A stretch of 64,000 nt of DNA from Mesorhizobium tianshanense (lineage in GTDB: Bacteria > Pseudomonadota > Alphaproteobacteria > Rhizobiales > Rhizobiaceae). The stretch lies in the NCBI RefSeq assembly GCF_007830515.1, contig NZ_VLKT01000018.1:1-64000 (forward strand), read 5' to 3'. Each line of letters starts with the position of its first letter. Position 1 is the stretch's first letter. The notes beneath the pieces are model-generated. The model was given only the letters and a program-made list of their open reading frames with translations. It had not been told where the DNA came from and ran no database searches. Made by a program: the position numbers and the translations under genes. This document shows, piece by piece, positions 34,530 through 44,712 of the stretch.

Positions 34530-35561
34530 ATGTCCGACAGCGCCTTGCCGCTGGTGATCAGCGCGCCCGAACCGCGCACCCTCGACCTGATCTTCACGCC
34601 GCAGGTGCTGGCGAGATTCCGCGCCAAATACCGCATCGTCGAAACGACGCCTGAAGGCGTCGCGGCCCTCCCAGCCGACGTGCTCGCCGAGGCGCGCTAC
34701 ATCGTCGGCCAGCCGCCGATCGCGCCGGAGACGCTGGAAAGGATGACGGCGCTGCGCTGCGTCTTCAATGTCGAGAGCAACCTCATCAACAACATGCCGT
34801 ATGAAACGCTGTTCTCGCGCGGCATCCATGTCGTCACCACGGGCATGGTCTTCGCCGAGCCCGTCGCCGAACTCGGTCTTGCCATGGCGCTCAACCTCGC
34901 CCGCGACATCGTCGATGCCGATCTCGCCTTCCGGCAGGGCAGGGAACTTTGGGGCGGCGACGGCAACCAGACGGCGCGGATTCTCTCCGGCGCTGATGTC
35001 GGCATCATCGGCTTCGGCGATCTCGGCCGCGCGCTCAACCGGCTGCTGTCAGGCTTTCGCACGCGGACCAAGGTCTTCGATCCGTGGCTGCCGCCATCGA
35101 TCCTTATCGAAAACGGCGTCGAGCCGGCCTCGCTCGACACGGTTTTGTCGACCAGCGACTTCATCTTCGTCGTCGCCTCGGTGACCAGCGAAAATCAGGG
35201 TTTTCTCGGCGCCGAGGCCTTTGCCAGAATGCGCAAGGGAGCCGCCTTCATCCTGCTCAGCCGTGCCGGCGTGGTCGATTTTCCGGCGCTGATGGACGCC
35301 GTTCGCAGCGGTCACATCGTCGCCGCCAGCGACGTGTTTCCGGAAGAGCCGCTGGCGCAGGACCATCCCGTGCGCTCGCTGCCCGGCTTCCTGCGCTCCG
35401 CCCATCGGGCCGGCGCGCTCGACGTCGCCTTCAAGCGCATGGGCGACATGGTGCTGGAGGACATGGATCTGATCGACCGCGGCCTGCCGCCGATGCGTTC
35501 GAAGCGGGCCGAACGCGAGACCGTTTCGCGCATGCGTTCAAAGCCGGTCGACAAGAACTGA
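34530..35561 (+). CDS. D-isomer-specific 2-hydroxyacid dehydrogenase
   Basis: This 343-residue NAD-dependent oxidoreductase has the dinucleotide motif VGIIGFGDLGRALNRLL. The catalytic residues are present in altered wording: Arg in ILLSRAGVVDF, Glu in DVFPEEPL, and His in SAHRAGAL. It interconverts a 2-keto acid and a D-2-hydroxyacid; the substrate is unknown. The ATG at 34530 follows GGGAGGAA. It is divergent from the aldehyde dehydrogenase gene, and a shared catabolic role, for example of a sugar acid, is possible but not shown. Confidence 0.85.
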   Translation: MSDSALPLVISAPEPRTLDLIFTPQVLARFRAKYRIVETTPEGVAALPADVLAEARYIVGQPPIAPETLERMTALRCVFNVESNLINNMPYETLFSRGIHVVTTGMVFAEPVAELGLAMALNLARDIVDADLAFRQGRELWGGDGNQTARILSGADVGIIGFGDLGRALNRLLSGFRTRTKVFDPWLPPSILIENGVEPASLDTVLSTSDFIFVVASVTSENQGFLGAEAFARMRKGAAFILLSRAGVVDFPALMDAVRSGHIVAASDVFPEEPLAQDHPVRSLPGFLRSAHRAGALDVAFKRMGDMVLEDMDLIDRGLPPMRSKRAERETVSRMRSKPVDKN

Positions 35562-35591
35562 GCCGCCAGACCCAGCGCCTGTGCGAATTTC

Positions 35592-36077
35592 TCAGATGGT
35601 GAACGACCAGAACAGGCAGGCCAGCGTCGCTGCGGCGAAGACGACGAAGAACAGGCTTCTCAGCAGGATGTTGCGGCGCAGTTCGTTCATGAAGAGATGG
35701 CATCCGACGACGGCTGCGACAAACAGGAAACGCCAGTTCAGCAGTGCCGGCAAAATGCCGCCCTGACCGGAAGCCCATCTGGCGGCGAGGCAGCCAATGA
35801 TGGTCGCGAACAATACGATCATCGCCCAAAAGATGGCATCGGCGGCATGTGTCAGGACGATGCCAGCAGCCCTGATCGGCAAGACCATCATCAGCAGCGC
35901 ACTGAAGAAATAGACTGACGCAAGCGGGATGAACGTCCCGGCATCGGCAATGCTGTCCAGGCGTTTGGCGCCGACCGCGCCGAATGGGTAGCCATGCTTG
36001 GCCACCGCCAGGCTCAGCGCCATCAGCAAAGCTGTCAGCACGGCGACCAGTCCGAATGAAGTGAAGGCCTTGCTCAT
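35592..36077 (-). CDS. Small multi-pass membrane protein, function unknown
   Basis: This 161-residue protein has five hydrophobic segments (about residues 6-26, 47-67, 75-98, 110-125 and 136-158) with short loops. No family motif is recognised. The ATG at 36077 follows AGGAAA. It lies 169 bp downstream of nasA on the same strand, but the gap suggests its own promoter. It converges with the hydroxyacid dehydrogenase gene, 30 bp apart. Confidence 0.65.
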   Translation of the reverse strand: MSKAFTSFGLVAVLTALLMALSLAVAKHGYPFGAVGAKRLDSIADAGTFIPLASVYFFSALLMMVLPIRAAGIVLTHAADAIFWAMIVLFATIIGCLAARWASGQGGILPALLNWRFLFVAAVVGCHLFMNELRRNILLRSLFFVVFAAATLACLFWSFTI

Positions 36078-36246
36078 ACCGTTTCCTGTCCCACCGTTCC
36101 TTGTTCTTGGCGAATCGACCAAGGACGTTGGTAGCCCACGGTTGTAAATTGCTGGTAAGCGTCAAAGCAGCGCGGCGACAGCTTTGTGGGATGGCCTTTG
36201 CGGCAGAACCGTTCCGGCGGCAGGAAATTCAACAGCGGCCGCGCAC

Positions 36247-38955
36247 TCATTCTGCCGCTTGAAGATTTCGTCCATCGATGATGGTCCTGATCTCCGCGCG
36301 GCAGGAGCCGCAATTGGTGCCGGCATGCAGGGTGGCGCCGATCGCTTCGACGCTGGTGCAGCCGCCGCGCACCGCTTCCGCGATCTGATTGGCGCCAACC
36401 CCGAAGCAGGAGCATACGATGGCGCCACGGTCGACGCGATTGCCGCTCGGCCGCCCGGCCACGATCGCCAGCCGCCCGCGCCGATCGGCATGGTCCATGT
36501 TCAACTGCTCCACCGCCCAGCTACGCGACACGGCGACCGGCTTGGGCGCAAGATACAGCGCGCCAGCCAGGTGGCTGCCGGCAAAGCGGGCGAAGCGATA
36601 GTGCCCGCCGGCGACGTCATGATAGGCGAGTGTCTCGCCTAGCGCGTCCGCCCCGAGAAGCGAAGCCGCGAAAGCCGGCCAGTCCCGGCCAGCCTTCAAT
36701 GCAAGCTCAAGGCGCCAGCCGGCGGCGCAGCGGGCGAGGCTCCAATAGTCGGCGTCGATCGAGGCCGGCCGTTCGGCAAGGACCGCGAAGCCGAAAGCGA
36801 CGGCAGTGAAGCGCTCCACGCCGGCGGCACCGTTCTTCGAGGCCGGCTGGCCTGAAATCGCATCGGTGATGGGCGCCACTAGCGCATCGACGCGAGCGCG
36901 CGCGGAAAACTGGTCCGTCCAGTGCATCGGCACGAAGACCGAGCCTGGCCGCTGCCGCGCTGTCACCAGCGCGCGAAGCAGCACATCACCATGCGCGGTC
37001 GAGACGCGCACGATGTCGGCGTCGCCGATACCGAAATGCTGCGCATCCGCTGGGTGGATTTCGACGAAGGGCTCGGCCATGTGCTGGGACAGTCGCGGGC
37101 TTTTTCCCGTCCGCGTCATGGTGTGCCAGTGGTCGCGAACCCGCCCGGTGTTGAGGACCAGCGGGAAGTCGGGACTGATGCGGGTTTGCGCCGTTGGACG
37201 GATGGCGATGAAGCGCGCCTTGCGGTCGGGCGTGTAGAAATTGCCGTTGGCGAAGAAGCGCGTGGCAGGTGGGGTGCGTCCAGTTTGGATGCCCTTCTGC
37301 GCTTGAACATCCCCCTCCATCAGGCTCGACGCTGGCCACTGGAATGGAGCCAGCACATCGTATCCCGCCGTATCGATCCCGGCATAAGCGCCGATATCAA
37401 AATCCCGAACTCCGTCATTCTCGAATGCCGAGAGTGCGGCATGCTCGGCGAAAATCTCCGCTGGCGACGCATGCGAAAATGCCTCGCCAAAACCCATCCG
37501 CCTGGCCACTTCCGCGATCATCCGCCAATCCGGCCGCGCCTCGCCAGGCGCCGGCAAAAAGGCGCGCTGACGCGAGATCCGGCGCTCCGAATTGGTGACG
37601 GTGCCGTCCTTCTCGCCCCATGCAGTGGCAGGCAGCCGGACATGGGCGTGGCGGACCGTGTCGGTCTTGGCCATTACGTCTGACACCACGACAAACGGGC
37701 AGGCCTTGATCGCCGCTTCGACGGCATCGGCATCCGGCATCGAATCGACCGGATTGGTCGCCATGATCCACAGCGCCTTGATGCGGCCGTCGGCTACCGC
37801 CTGGAACATCTCGACCGCCTTCAGGCCGGGTTTTTCGGCAACGGCCGGCGCGCTCCAGAAGCGCTGCACGCGGTCGCGATGCCCGGGGTTTTCGATTTCC
37901 ATATGGGCAGCCAGCATGTTGGCCATGCCGCCAACCTCGCGGCCGCCCATCGCGTTGGGCTGGCCGGTCACCGAAAACGGCCCGCCACCTGGCCTGCCGA
38001 TGCGGCCGGTGGCGAGATGGCAGTTGATGATGGCGTTGACCTTGTTGGTGCCCGAGGACGACTGGTTCACCCCCTGGCTGTAGACGGTCACCGTCTTCGC
38101 CGTCGCGGCAAACAGGCCGTAGAAGCGGGCAAGCTCGTCCTCGCCAAGGCCCGTGGCGGCAGCGATGCCGGCAGGATCTAGCGCCGAGGCGGCGGCAATC
38201 GCGTCATCAAAGCCCGTCGTGTGCGCTGCGATATAGGCGCGGTCCAGTACGTCATTCTTGCCAAGATAGGCGAGCAGGCCGGTGAACAGCGCGACGTCGC
38301 CATCGGGCGCGATCGCCAGATGCATGTCGGCGAGATCTGAGGTCATGGTGCGGCGCGGGTCGATCAGCACCACCTTCATGTCGGGCCGCTTTTCCCGGGC
38401 AGCGGCGATGCGCTGGTAGAGCACGGGATGGCACCAGGCGAGATTGGAGCCGACCAGCACGATCAGGTCGGCAAGCTCCAGATCCTCATAGCTGCCCGGT
38501 ACCGTGTCGGAGCCGAAGGCGCGGCGGTGGCCGGCGACCGACGAGGCCATGCACAGGCGTGAATTGGTGTCGATATTGGCCGTGCCGATGAAGCCCTTCA
38601 TCAGCTTGTTGGCGACGTAATAGTCCTCGGTCAGCAACTGTCCCGAGACGTAGAAGGCGACCGCGTCGGGTCCGTGCTCGGCGATGGTCCGCGAGAAGGT
38701 CGAGGCGATGACGTCGAGCGCTTCGTCCCAGCCGGTGCGGCGACCGTGGATTTCCGGGTAGAGCAGCCTGCCGTCGAGGTCGATCGTCTCGGCCAGTGCC
38801 GAGCCCTTGGAACAGAGCCGGCCGAAATTCGCCGGATGGTCGGGATCGCCGCGGACGGTCACTCCGCCGTCCGCGGCGACCTTCGCCAGCACGCCGCAGC
38901 CCACCCCGCAATAGGGGCAGGTGGTCCTCACCTCGCGCGCTTCGTCGATCTCCAT
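36247..38955 (-). CDS. nasA: Assimilatory nitrate reductase catalytic subunit
   Basis: This 902-residue molybdenum bis-MGD enzyme reduces nitrate to nitrite in the cytoplasm. The N-terminus has the 4Fe-4S ligands TCPYCGVGCGVL with a fourth Cys in GRLCSKGSAL. Molybdopterin-binding stretches are spread over about residues 60-700. The C-terminus carries a BFD-like 2Fe-2S domain: IVCSCFGVG, then NCGSCRAEI. It starts at ATG 38955, two bases after the nirD stop, and is last in the nrtA-nirB-nirD-nasA series, so induction by nitrate through the leader upstream of nrtA should apply. Confidence 0.93.
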   Translation of the reverse strand: MEIDEAREVRTTCPYCGVGCGVLAKVAADGGVTVRGDPDHPANFGRLCSKGSALAETIDLDGRLLYPEIHGRRTGWDEALDVIASTFSRTIAEHGPDAVAFYVSGQLLTEDYYVANKLMKGFIGTANIDTNSRLCMASSVAGHRRAFGSDTVPGSYEDLELADLIVLVGSNLAWCHPVLYQRIAAAREKRPDMKVVLIDPRRTMTSDLADMHLAIAPDGDVALFTGLLAYLGKNDVLDRAYIAAHTTGFDDAIAAASALDPAGIAAATGLGEDELARFYGLFAATAKTVTVYSQGVNQSSSGTNKVNAIINCHLATGRIGRPGGGPFSVTGQPNAMGGREVGGMANMLAAHMEIENPGHRDRVQRFWSAPAVAEKPGLKAVEMFQAVADGRIKALWIMATNPVDSMPDADAVEAAIKACPFVVVSDVMAKTDTVRHAHVRLPATAWGEKDGTVTNSERRISRQRAFLPAPGEARPDWRMIAEVARRMGFGEAFSHASPAEIFAEHAALSAFENDGVRDFDIGAYAGIDTAGYDVLAPFQWPASSLMEGDVQAQKGIQTGRTPPATRFFANGNFYTPDRKARFIAIRPTAQTRISPDFPLVLNTGRVRDHWHTMTRTGKSPRLSQHMAEPFVEIHPADAQHFGIGDADIVRVSTAHGDVLLRALVTARQRPGSVFVPMHWTDQFSARARVDALVAPITDAISGQPASKNGAAGVERFTAVAFGFAVLAERPASIDADYWSLARCAAGWRLELALKAGRDWPAFAASLLGADALGETLAYHDVAGGHYRFARFAGSHLAGALYLAPKPVAVSRSWAVEQLNMDHADRRGRLAIVAGRPSGNRVDRGAIVCSCFGVGANQIAEAVRGGCTSVEAIGATLHAGTNCGSCRAEIRTIIDGRNLQAAE

Positions 38956-38956
38956 C

Positions 38957-39289
38957 TCAGGCCGCGCGGCTGGCCAGCGCTTCCAGCGCGATGAACAGAC
39001 GCTCGCCCTCGATCCGCACCGGAATGGTCCGCACCGCACCTTCGTCAGCGCCAAGTGCCTTGCCGGTTTCCAGCGAAATCACCCAATTGTGCAGGGGACA
39101 GGTCACGGCCGCGCCATGCACGATGCCCTGGCTCAGCGGCCCACCTTTGTGCGGACAATGGTCGTCGATGGCGAAGACCTGGTCGTCCGCCGTGCGGAAA
39201 ACGGCGATCTTGCCTTGCGGCGTGGCGACGCAGCGGGCGCCGCGGCGAGGGATGTCCGATATGGAGCCGATTGATATCCAGTTCATCAT
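38957..39289 (-). CDS. nirD: Nitrite reductase small subunit
   Basis: This 110-residue Rieske-fold protein is the small partner of NirB in cytoplasmic NADH-dependent nitrite reduction to ammonium. Rieske ligands are intact (DDHCPHKGGPL and TCPLHNW), whereas many NirD proteins lack them, so a 2Fe-2S cluster is likely. Two ATG codons occur in tandem. The first, at 39289, is only a few bases after the nirB stop and follows a GGAG ribosome site. The next gene, nasA, starts directly after it. Confidence 0.9.
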   Translation of the reverse strand: MMNWISIGSISDIPRRGARCVATPQGKIAVFRTADDQVFAIDDHCPHKGGPLSQGIVHGAAVTCPLHNWVISLETGKALGADEGAVRTIPVRIEGERLFIALEALASRAA

Positions 39290-39291
39290 GG

Positions 39292-41778
39292 TCACTCCGC
39301 CGCCTGCGCGAAACCGACCGAAGCCATCGGCCGGAACTCGTGCTTGTCCTTGCCGGAAACGCGTTCCGACCACGGGTCGACCTGCGCGAATTTTTGCGAA
39401 AAGACGAAGCGGTCGAAATAGGCCTCGCGCTTCTCGCCATCGTCCATGATCTGGCGCTTGATCTCGGCGATGCCGACGCGCTTGGCCCATTTGTAGATGC
39501 GTTCGAGATAGCGGCCCTGCTCGCGATACATCTGCGTCAGCGCCACGATATGCTCCAGCGCCTCGTCCTCGGTCTTCACCAGGCCGAGCACCTCGGTGCC
39601 CTTGATGTCGAGGCCGGCGGCGCCGGCGAAGTGGATCTCGTAGCCGCTATCGACGCAGATCACGCCGACATCCTTGCAGGTTGCTTCCGCACAGTTCCTA
39701 GGGCAGCCCGAGACCGCCATCTTGACCTTGGCCGGTGTCCACGATCCCCACATGAATTTCTCGATGCGGATGCCCAAGCCGGTCGAATCCTGCGTGCCGA
39801 AGCGGCACCAGTCCGAACCGACGCAAGTCTTCACGGTGCGCAGCCCCTTGGCATAGGCCTGGCCGGAGACGAAGCCGGCCTGGCCGAGATCGGCCCACAC
39901 GGCCGGCAGGTCCTCCTTGCGGATGCCGAGCATGTCTATGCGCTGGCCGCCGGTGACCTTGACCATCGGGATCTCGAACTTGTCGACGACATCGGCGATG
40001 GCGCGCAGTTCGGCGGCATTGGTGACGCCGCCCCACATGCGCGGCACCACCGAATAGGTGCCGTCCTTTTGGATGTTGGCGTGGACGCGCTCGTTGATGT
40101 AGCGCGACTGGTAGTCGTCGGCATATTCGTCCGGCCAGTCGCAGACGAGATAGTAGTTGAGCGCCGGCCGGCATTTGGCGCAGCCGCAGGAGGTCGTCCA
40201 TTCCAGTTCCTGCATGACGGCGGGAATGGTCTTCAGGCTCTTGGCCTTGATCAGCCGGCGAACCTCGTCGTGGCCGAGCGTGGTGCAGCCGCACATCGGT
40301 TGCACGGCCGCCGGATTGTATTTGTCGCCGATGGTCAGCACCATCAGCTTCTCGACCAGACCTGTGCAGGAGCCGCAGGAGGCGGACGCCTTGGTGTGGG
40401 CACGCACGTCGTCGAGCGAGGTCAGGCCCTTAGCCGTGATCGCGCCGGTGATCTTTCCCTTGCAAACGCCGTTGCAGCCGCAGATTTCCGCATCATCCGG
40501 CAAGGCTGCAACGGCCGCCATAGGGTCCAGGGAGGCGCCTCCCTGATATGACTGGCCGAAGATAAGCGTATCGCGCATTTGCGATATGTCGGTCTGCTTC
40601 TTCTTGAGGTCGTTGAACCAGGCGCCGTCGGCCGTCTCGCCATAGAGGACGGTGCCGATGATGCGGTCATCCCTAAGCACCAGCCGCTTGTAGACGCCGG
40701 CCGCGGCATCGCGCAGCACGATCTCCTGGCGGTCCTCGCCCTCGGCGAAGTCGCCGAGCGAGAACAGCTCGATACCGGTGACCTTCAGCTTGGTCGGCGT
40801 GTCCATATGGACGAAGGCCGCCGTCTCGTTGCCGGCGAGATGGCTGGCCGCGACGCGCGCCATCTCGTAGAGGGGTGCTACCAGCCCGTAGACCTGGCCG
40901 TTGACCTCGGCGCATTCACCAAGCGCATAGATGTCGGGATCGTTGCTGCGCATGCCGGCATCGACGACGATGCCGCGATTGACGGCAATGCCTGCCTCTT
41001 TCGCCAGCGCCGCATTCGGCCTGATGCCCACCGCCATGACGACCAGCGTCGCCGGGATGACGGTTCCGTCGGCGAGTTCCACCTGTTCGACCTTGCCTTT
41101 GCCTGTGATCGCCTGGGTGTTGGCCTTGGTGATGACTTTGATGCCGCGCTGCTCGACGGCGCGCTGCAAGAGGTAGCCGGCGGCCGGATCGAGCTGGCGC
41201 TCCATCAGCGTCGGCATGACATGCAGCACGGTGACGTCCATGCCTTGCGCGTTCAAGCCCGCTGCCGCCTCCAGCCCGAGCAGGCCGCCGCCGATGACCA
41301 CGGCCTTGGCCCGCGACTGCGCGGCAAGCAGCATGGCCTGGACGTCGTCGAGATCGCGATAGGTGAGCACGCCCGGCAGATCGTGGCCGGGCACCGGAAT
41401 GATGAACGGCACCGAGCCGGTGGCGATGACGAGCTTGTCGTAGGGCTCGGTGACGCCGTGATCGGAGGTGACGGTCTTTGCCGACCGGTCGATGGCGACG
41501 ATCTTGTGGCCCTTGTAGAGGGTGATGCCGTTGGCGATGTACCAGCCGTCGCCATGGATGATGATCTCCTCGAAGGCCTTCTCGCCGGACAGCACCGGCG
41601 ACAGCATGATGCGGTCGTAATTGACCCGCGGCTCGGCGTTGAAGATGGTGACGACGTAGCGGTCCGGTGCCTGTTCGAGCAGGTGCTCCAGCATCCGCCC
41701 GGGCGCCATGCCGTTGCCGATGATGACGATCTTCTGTTTTTTCATCGATTGAGCCATTTCAATGTCGCTGGGCGTCAT
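39292..41778 (-). CDS. nirB: Nitrite reductase large subunit
   Basis: This 828-residue NADH-dependent siroheme nitrite reductase makes ammonium from nitrite. In order it shows FAD binding (IVIIGNGMAPGRMLEHL), NAD binding (VVIGGGLLGLEAAAGL) and two BFD-like iron-sulfur segments (ICGCNGVCKG with SCGSCTGL, and MCGCTTLGHDE with CGCAKC). The siroheme/4Fe-4S ligands follow (TCVGSDWCRFG and SGCPRNCAEATCKD). The length is normal for NirB. The ATG at 41778 follows GGAGGCC; later in-frame ATGs at 41757 and 41745 are possible. It lies 10 bp after the transporter ATPase gene. Confidence 0.94.
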   Translation of the reverse strand: MTPSDIEMAQSMKKQKIVIIGNGMAPGRMLEHLLEQAPDRYVVTIFNAEPRVNYDRIMLSPVLSGEKAFEEIIIHGDGWYIANGITLYKGHKIVAIDRSAKTVTSDHGVTEPYDKLVIATGSVPFIIPVPGHDLPGVLTYRDLDDVQAMLLAAQSRAKAVVIGGGLLGLEAAAGLNAQGMDVTVLHVMPTLMERQLDPAAGYLLQRAVEQRGIKVITKANTQAITGKGKVEQVELADGTVIPATLVVMAVGIRPNAALAKEAGIAVNRGIVVDAGMRSNDPDIYALGECAEVNGQVYGLVAPLYEMARVAASHLAGNETAAFVHMDTPTKLKVTGIELFSLGDFAEGEDRQEIVLRDAAAGVYKRLVLRDDRIIGTVLYGETADGAWFNDLKKKQTDISQMRDTLIFGQSYQGGASLDPMAAVAALPDDAEICGCNGVCKGKITGAITAKGLTSLDDVRAHTKASASCGSCTGLVEKLMVLTIGDKYNPAAVQPMCGCTTLGHDEVRRLIKAKSLKTIPAVMQELEWTTSCGCAKCRPALNYYLVCDWPDEYADDYQSRYINERVHANIQKDGTYSVVPRMWGGVTNAAELRAIADVVDKFEIPMVKVTGGQRIDMLGIRKEDLPAVWADLGQAGFVSGQAYAKGLRTVKTCVGSDWCRFGTQDSTGLGIRIEKFMWGSWTPAKVKMAVSGCPRNCAEATCKDVGVICVDSGYEIHFAGAAGLDIKGTEVLGLVKTEDEALEHIVALTQMYREQGRYLERIYKWAKRVGIAEIKRQIMDDGEKREAYFDRFVFSQKFAQVDPWSERVSGKDKHEFRPMASVGFAQAAE

Positions 41779-41788
41779 TCTTGGCCTC

Positions 41789-43540
41789 CTATTCCGCCGC
41801 CGCGACGCAAAGCGCGCCGTCGCCGCGGCGCGTACGGTCGGCGCGTTTTTGTTTGATCTGTTCCAGCAGCGCCGGGTCGGGATTGGCGCCGCCTTCATAG
41901 GCTTCGAGAAAATCGAGCAGCTCTTCCCGGTAGGCGTAGTAATCGGGATGGGCGAGCAGCGCCTTGCGGGAGCGCGGACGCGGCAAATCCACCTCCATGA
42001 TGTTGCCGATCCGGGCGTTGGGGCCGTTCGACATCATCACCACGCGGTCCGCCAGCAGGATCGCCTCATCGACATCGTGGGTGACGCAGATGGCCGTCAC
42101 CTGCGTCCGCTTCCATACGTCCATGAGGACGTCCTGGAGCTCCCAGCGGGTCAGCGAATCCAGCATGCCGAACGGCTCGTCGAGCAACAGTAGCTTGGGC
42201 GACAGCGAGAAGGCGCGGGCGATGCCAACACGCTGCTTCATGCCGTTGGAGAGCTCGGCGGCAAGCCTGTGCATCGAATCGCCGAGCCCGACGCGATGCA
42301 GGTAGTATTCGATGACGTCCTTGCGCTCGGCCGGCGTCGCATCGGGGTAGACCCGGTCGACCCCGAGCGCGACATTCTCGCGCGCGGTGAGCCACGGCAT
42401 CAGCGACGGCGCCTGAAAGACGACCGCGCGTTCGGGTCCGGCGCCTGTCACCTCCTTGCCGTCAAGGACGATGCCGCCGCCGGAAATGCCGTTCAGGCCG
42501 GCCGCCATCGACAGCACCGTGGACTTACCGCAGCCTGAATGGCCGATGAGCGTGATGAATTCGCCCTTCTTGATCTTGAGGTCGAACCCGTCGACAACAG
42601 TGATCGGGCCCTTCGGCGTCGGATAGACCTTGCGCACCTCGTAGAACTCGACATAGCGGCCTTGGGCCGGCGAGGCCGCCGCATCGCGATAGGCTTTTGG
42701 CGGCTCGCTCTTCTGCGTGATCGGCACGATTTTCGGCAGCTCAATCCCGCTTTCGAGGTCGCCGCCTTCGGCGCCGGCGTCGATGAGATATTGGGTCACC
42801 GCAGCACGCAGCCGGATAAATTCCTCGTCATGGTTCATCGCCGCGCGGCTGCGTGGCCGTTCGATGTTGACGCGAAACGATGGTCCGAGCGTCGCTTTCG
42901 GCCCCGGCTTCAAGGGGATGATTCGATCAGCGAGCAGGATCGCTTCATCGACATCGTTGGTGATGAGGATGATGGTCTTCTTCTCCTTGCCGCAGATGTC
43001 AGCCAGTTCGTCCTGCAGCTTCGCGCGGGTCAGGGCGTCGAGCGCCGACAAGGGCTCGTCGAGGAGAAGAATGTCCGGCCGCGTGGCAAGCGCCCGGGCG
43101 ACCGACACGCGCTGTCGCATACCCCCCGAAAGCTCGGCCGGCTTGCGATCGATGGCGTGCGAAAGGCCTACCAGGTCGATGTATCGTCGCGTGATCGCCC
43201 GCCGCTCGGCCTTCGGCTTGGCGTTCAGCACGGCGTCGACCGCCAGGGCGACATTGCCGTATACCGAAAGCCATGGCATCAGCGAATAGGACTGGAAGAC
43301 CACCCCGCGATCAGGCCCGGGACCATCGATCTCCTTGCCGCGCAACAGCACGCCGCCGCTGTCAGGCCGGACGAGGCCGGCGATCGCCGAAATCAGCGTC
43401 GTCTTGCCGGATCCCGAAAAACCGACGATGGCGATGAACTCGCCTTCCTCGACCTTGAGGTTGATGTCGGAGAGGACGTCGGTCCGGCTGGCTCCCTCGC
43501 CATAGGCCTTCGACAGGCCGGTAACTTCAAGAATAGCCAT
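41789..43540 (-). CDS. Nitrate ABC importer ATPase with two fused nucleotide-binding domains
   Basis: This 583-residue protein contains two complete ABC ATPase domains in tandem. Domain 1 (about 1-250) has [23 protein letters not shown] and [12 protein letters not shown]. Domain 2 (about 300-560) has [23 protein letters not shown] and [12 protein letters not shown]. In domain 1 the H-loop histidine is replaced (LITNDVDEA near residue 194), whereas domain 2 keeps it (CVTHDVDEA). The dimer is therefore asymmetric, with one probably degenerate ATP site. It should energise the NrtA/NrtB nitrate/nitrite importer. The linker at 250-300 has no cytosolic sensor domain of the NrtC type. Confidence 0.9.
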   Translation of the reverse strand: MAILEVTGLSKAYGEGASRTDVLSDINLKVEEGEFIAIVGFSGSGKTTLISAIAGLVRPDSGGVLLRGKEIDGPGPDRGVVFQSYSLMPWLSVYGNVALAVDAVLNAKPKAERRAITRRYIDLVGLSHAIDRKPAELSGGMRQRVSVARALATRPDILLLDEPLSALDALTRAKLQDELADICGKEKKTIILITNDVDEAILLADRIIPLKPGPKATLGPSFRVNIERPRSRAAMNHDEEFIRLRAAVTQYLIDAGAEGGDLESGIELPKIVPITQKSEPPKAYRDAAASPAQGRYVEFYEVRKVYPTPKGPITVVDGFDLKIKKGEFITLIGHSGCGKSTVLSMAAGLNGISGGGIVLDGKEVTGAGPERAVVFQAPSLMPWLTARENVALGVDRVYPDATPAERKDVIEYYLHRVGLGDSMHRLAAELSNGMKQRVGIARAFSLSPKLLLLDEPFGMLDSLTRWELQDVLMDVWKRTQVTAICVTHDVDEAILLADRVVMMSNGPNARIGNIMEVDLPRPRSRKALLAHPDYYAYREELLDFLEAYEGGANPDPALLEQIKQKRADRTRRGDGALCVAAAE

Positions 43541-43552
43541 CGCGCCCGCCCT

Positions 43553-44638
43553 CTACCTATTGGCCGAGAAGGTCAGCGCCGACTGCAGCGCAAACATGAT
43601 GCGGTCGAGCACGAAGCCGATGATGCCGATGGTGAGCACCGCGACCATGATGCGCGCCAGCGACGAGGACGAGCCGTTCTGGAACTCGTCCCAGACGAAT
43701 TTGCCCAGACCCGGATTCTGGGCCAGCATTTCGGCGGCGATGAGCACCATCCAGCCGACGCCGAGCGACAGGCGGAGCCCGGTGAAGATCAGCGGAAGCG
43801 CCGAAGGCAGGACGAGCTTGCGGATCGTGGTGGCCGTCGAAAGCTGAAGCACCTTGCCGACATTGACGAGGTCCTTGTCGATCGAGGCGACGCCGAGCGC
43901 GGTGTTGATCAGCGTCGGCCACAACGAACACAGCGTGACGGTGACGGCAGAAATGACGAGCGATTTCGGCAGCGCGGCGCTCGTGTCGACATAGACCGCC
44001 GAAACGATCATCGTCACGATCGGCAGCCACGCAAGCGGCGAGACGGGCTTGAATATCTGGACCAGCGGATTGATGGCGCCGTTGAATGTCTTGGAAAGTC
44101 CGGACGCAATGCCGAGCGGCACCGCGATGATCGTGGCGATGACGAATCCCAGGCCAACCGTCTTAAGCGACGTGACGATCTGGTCGAAGTAGGTCGGCTT
44201 GCCCGTATAGGCGCGGTGCTTGACCTGGTCTGCCTTGTTCTCGGCCACCAATTGCGCATTGCGCGCGTCGAGCCGCTGGTAGAATGCTGCTTCCTTTTCG
44301 CGTTCAGCCCAATGGTCGGCCCACAGAACGCCGGCCTGCTCCCATACCTGGACCGGGCCGGGTATGGCGCCAAGCGACGTCTGCACGCGCGGTGCGAGCA
44401 CGCCCCACGCCGTCAGGAAAATTACGATTCCAAGCAACGGGATGACAAGGACACGCTTGAGTTCGCCGAGCTGCTCGGAGAGGCTGTCACCGGCGGCGAT
44501 CCTGAGTATCGGCGCCAGCCAGGCAAGGCCGAATACCTCAAGCCACTTCGCCGCCCTGTTGATGCGGGCGAGGTGCTGCTCCCTGCGCTTGCCGCGGGCC
44601 GTGTCCAGCCGGGTGCTTGTTTCGGTTGCGAATGTCAT
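43553..44638 (-). CDS. nrtB: Nitrate ABC transporter permease
   Basis: This 361-residue permease has the ABC-importer EAA-like loop SLGVGWMVLIAAEMLAQNPGLGKFVWDEF and about six hydrophobic helices. A long extracytoplasmic loop (about residues 95-150) precedes the core TSLKTVGLGFVIATIIAVPLGIASG. It belongs to the nitrate/sulfonate/taurine importer type. It sits between nrtA and the tandem ATPase gene with 12 bp to the latter, so it should be the membrane part of that importer. Confidence 0.9.
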   Translation of the reverse strand: MTFATETSTRLDTARGKRREQHLARINRAAKWLEVFGLAWLAPILRIAAGDSLSEQLGELKRVLVIPLLGIVIFLTAWGVLAPRVQTSLGAIPGPVQVWEQAGVLWADHWAEREKEAAFYQRLDARNAQLVAENKADQVKHRAYTGKPTYFDQIVTSLKTVGLGFVIATIIAVPLGIASGLSKTFNGAINPLVQIFKPVSPLAWLPIVTMIVSAVYVDTSAALPKSLVISAVTVTLCSLWPTLINTALGVASIDKDLVNVGKVLQLSTATTIRKLVLPSALPLIFTGLRLSLGVGWMVLIAAEMLAQNPGLGKFVWDEFQNGSSSSLARIMVAVLTIGIIGFVLDRIMFALQSALTFSANR

Positions 44639-44712
44639 CGGTAGCGGTTCCTTGTCTTCCTGGTAGGCCGGGGATGGCAGCCGGATAGAACCGGCTGCCC
44701 GGGTTGACGGGC

